From NCBI GenBank assembly GCA_039090855.1, contig CM076990.1:196855232-196919231 (forward strand): DNA of 64,000 nt, given 5' to 3'. Shown here in pieces: positions 62,251 through 64,000 of this stretch (positions are counted from its first letter, which is position 1; each line of letters starts with the position of its first letter). Origin of the DNA: Macrothele yani. Its lineage: Eukaryota > Arthropoda > Arachnida > Araneae > Macrothelidae. The notes under the pieces were generated by a model. The model did no database searches and was not told the origin of the DNA. It saw only the letters and a program-made list of their open reading frames with translations. The position numbers and the translations under genes were made by a program.

Positions 62251-64000
62251 TAGCTCGAATACAGGTTACATTTTGTTAGAGCCACGAGGGGCGATCGCAT
62301 CGAAATTTGGTAATATCTAACCCTTTTACCTGCCAGAACGAATTAACTAGGGTCGTCCCACTTCTTAGACAACAGACATATTCGTCGTCCAAGAAGTGGG
62401 CCGCAAGCGACTAGAACAAATTTCTTCCGGGTATATTTAGTGGCCCGACGCCGTTAGAGCGAATGACCTACAAGGCCAGAGTACCAAAAAAAGCGTTGCT
62501 TTCTCCCTTTGCTTTGCTACTCAAAGTGGTAATTTAGGGATATTTTTGACACCTATCTTTTATGACTGATTACCTGTTAAAAGGAGTACAACGATTGTAA
62601 CAAGCTTAAAAAAAAGGCAGAGAAAAGATCTTTGAGGCACTTGTTTCTACCCAGTGACATGATGTCCGAGTCAGGGGACTAGCTTTTCCTCCATCATGCC
62701 TTGGGATAATAGAGCAGAGAATAAAGGTCTAGAAAGGAGCTGTTATCACACATCATACACTTTTGGTCGATTCTGCTGATATGAGACTGGGTAAATGAAT
62801 TATTTTGCCGTGAAAACAGAGCAACTATACTAAAACCCAAGGCCACTATGTGACCATTTCTGTTAGGGGAGTGCAGAATGTTTGAAGCCAACGCTTCCGC
62901 AAGCTACTGCTGATTTTAGGCAACATTTGGTTCATACAGAGCCACCGTTGCGGGTGTTAAGAGCCACCGTTGAGGGTGTTAAACGCCACTGTTGAGGGTA
63001 TTAAATAAAACAAATTCGTTTTCTGTTCACATTCGCAGTAAACTTATTAGAACATTAATACTCTCCCACGAGTTTCAAAATTCTGGAACTCCCAGTGCAG
63101 TATAATGTATTTCCACTAGACGGAAATCAAGTATAATGAAAATTAAGAAAATAAGGAAAATGCAGTATTCACTATGTACACACCTTCAAGAATTCTCTAC
63201 GATTTGTGTAATTATAGAATACTCTGGAGTGTTTGAAATTTATGTACTTTTTGTTTAAAGCATTTGCAGCAGTAGCTGAGACTTCAGGGGCATCTTTGTT
63301 GGTATTCTGCTGGTGCGTTCTTTTGCTGAATAAGATGTTAGTACTACACTTGAGTGAAATGAAGGAGGACTTTGGAGAGTGATACGTTACTTCTTCCATT
63401 CGCTGGTCGTAGCCATTCCCTGTTGGATCTGTATTATATCGATGCACCATAAAACAATCGATACCGCCCACGCTTTTGCTTCCCTCCACTGTCGTCCCCT
63501 CTGCGCGCTTGGCCCACCCACATATTCTGCAAATGTCAAGAGCAGCAGGCGAGGAAAAGAATCATGTTTCTCATGCACGACATTGAGGAAAGCAAAACCC
63601 CGACCGCGATGTTCCGGTTTCTTATTTGTTCGGTTCCATACGAAGAGATTTAACTCTCTCTCTCTTTCTCTCTCTCTTTCGCCCTTGGGATTGCCGTTCA
63701 TTTTGTTTCTGCAAAACTAAAACTCACCACTAAAAACATGAATGCACTGAACAACTTCAACCCCAATATCTAAAAATCGAACTATCTCTTGATTTTTTTT
63801 TTCTTCTTTCACTGAAATAAATATAAACAAATGTCAGAGTACTTTCATTTAATATATAAAGTTGAATGTTTGTTTGTCCACTATGAAAATCTACAGTTCT
63901 CAATTTAGAACCACCACGTTTGGTATATTATCTCATGGAATTCTAACTTAGACCGTAGACGGTTTTTGGAAGGGGTCAGAACCGGGGTCAAAGGGCCCCC
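62251..64000. other. No recognisable gene; small repeats
   Basis: An inverted repeat CCCACTTCTT...AAGAAGTGGG lies at about 62357-62401, a 22-bp x 3 tandem repeat (GAGCCACCGTTGCGGGTGTT type) at 62939-63004, and a (CT)n tract at about 63655-63680. Two overlapping minus-strand frames at 63172-63701 have weak splice context (a CTTGACATTTGCAG acceptor-like string near 63527) but no family match, so they are not called. Confidence 0.45.
62939..63004. repeat. 22-bp tandem repeat, 3 copies
   Basis: GAGCCACCGTTGCGGGTGTT plus AA, repeated three times with a few changes. Confidence 0.88.

Noticed and set aside
63172..63701. Two overlapping minus-strand frames with a possible acceptor near 63527
   Set aside because: One is dominated by a (GA)n tract, neither shows a donor site in a matching phase, and no family motif is visible.
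1..64000. CRISPR array, rRNA cluster, viral genome or bacterial operon
   Set aside because: Tandem arrays here have no unique spacers. No rRNA-like sequence was recognised. All long homologies are to animal transposable elements.

Overview
This is a eukaryotic (metazoan) genomic window made almost entirely of transposable elements and repeats. The evidence is several animal-type Tc1/mariner transposase relics, RTE-like LINE fragments with short GAT/ATG-type 3' tails, Penelope-like GIY-YIG segments, tRNA-derived SINEs with oligo(A) tails and target-site duplications, pogo-like and hAT-like non-autonomous elements, palindromic MITEs and many minisatellites. I see no bacterial-style operon, rRNA gene, CRISPR array or viral genome. 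The element mix, especially the arthropod-style Tc1 and mariner families, suggests an arthropod, possibly a chelicerate. That is an inference without host-gene support.

Host coding sequence is scarce. The best candidates are three minus-strand exons: one at 19928-20059 with textbook splice sites, and a penultimate/terminal pair at 23242-23343 and 22863-23008 that splice in frame, reach a stop and are followed by AATAAA. I do not recognise the proteins.

Layout. 0-10 kb: a Tc1 relic, a 71-bp minisatellite bounded by inverted tRNA-like sequences, a Tc1 element with D-36-E spacing, and a 1.9-kb modular noncoding repeat (called R1 here). 10-17 kb: Tc1 family A copy 1, another Tc1 relic, a 62-bp minisatellite, a palindromic MITE and a foldback element with a SINE inside. 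17-25 kb: an RTE fragment, a MITE, the host exons, a Tc1 relic, Tc1 family A copy 2 and a pogo-like element carrying a LINE fragment. 25-32 kb: a mariner, Tc1 family C, a cluster of SINEs, a TIR element and a second mariner. 32-38 kb: two inverted R1 elements, one split by Tc1 family A copy 3, then a third mariner. 39-47 kb: a Penelope-like element with inverted ends, a pogo-like element with a 96-bp internal array, a MITE, and mariner and Penelope relics. 47-53 kb: three RTE pieces in alternating orientation and Tc1 family A copy 4, the best-preserved transposase here. 53-64 kb: an inverted R1 copy, a 389-bp near-perfect hairpin, SINEs, a transposase relic, and a Tc1 element interrupted by two different hAT-like insertions, each with its own 8-bp duplication.

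Every transposase examined is broken by stops, frameshifts, deletions or catalytic substitutions. The window is therefore a nested fossil record of transposition rather than a working gene system, and the insertion relationships give relative ages for several families. Names such as R1, S1-S6, P and families A-D are labels for this window only.
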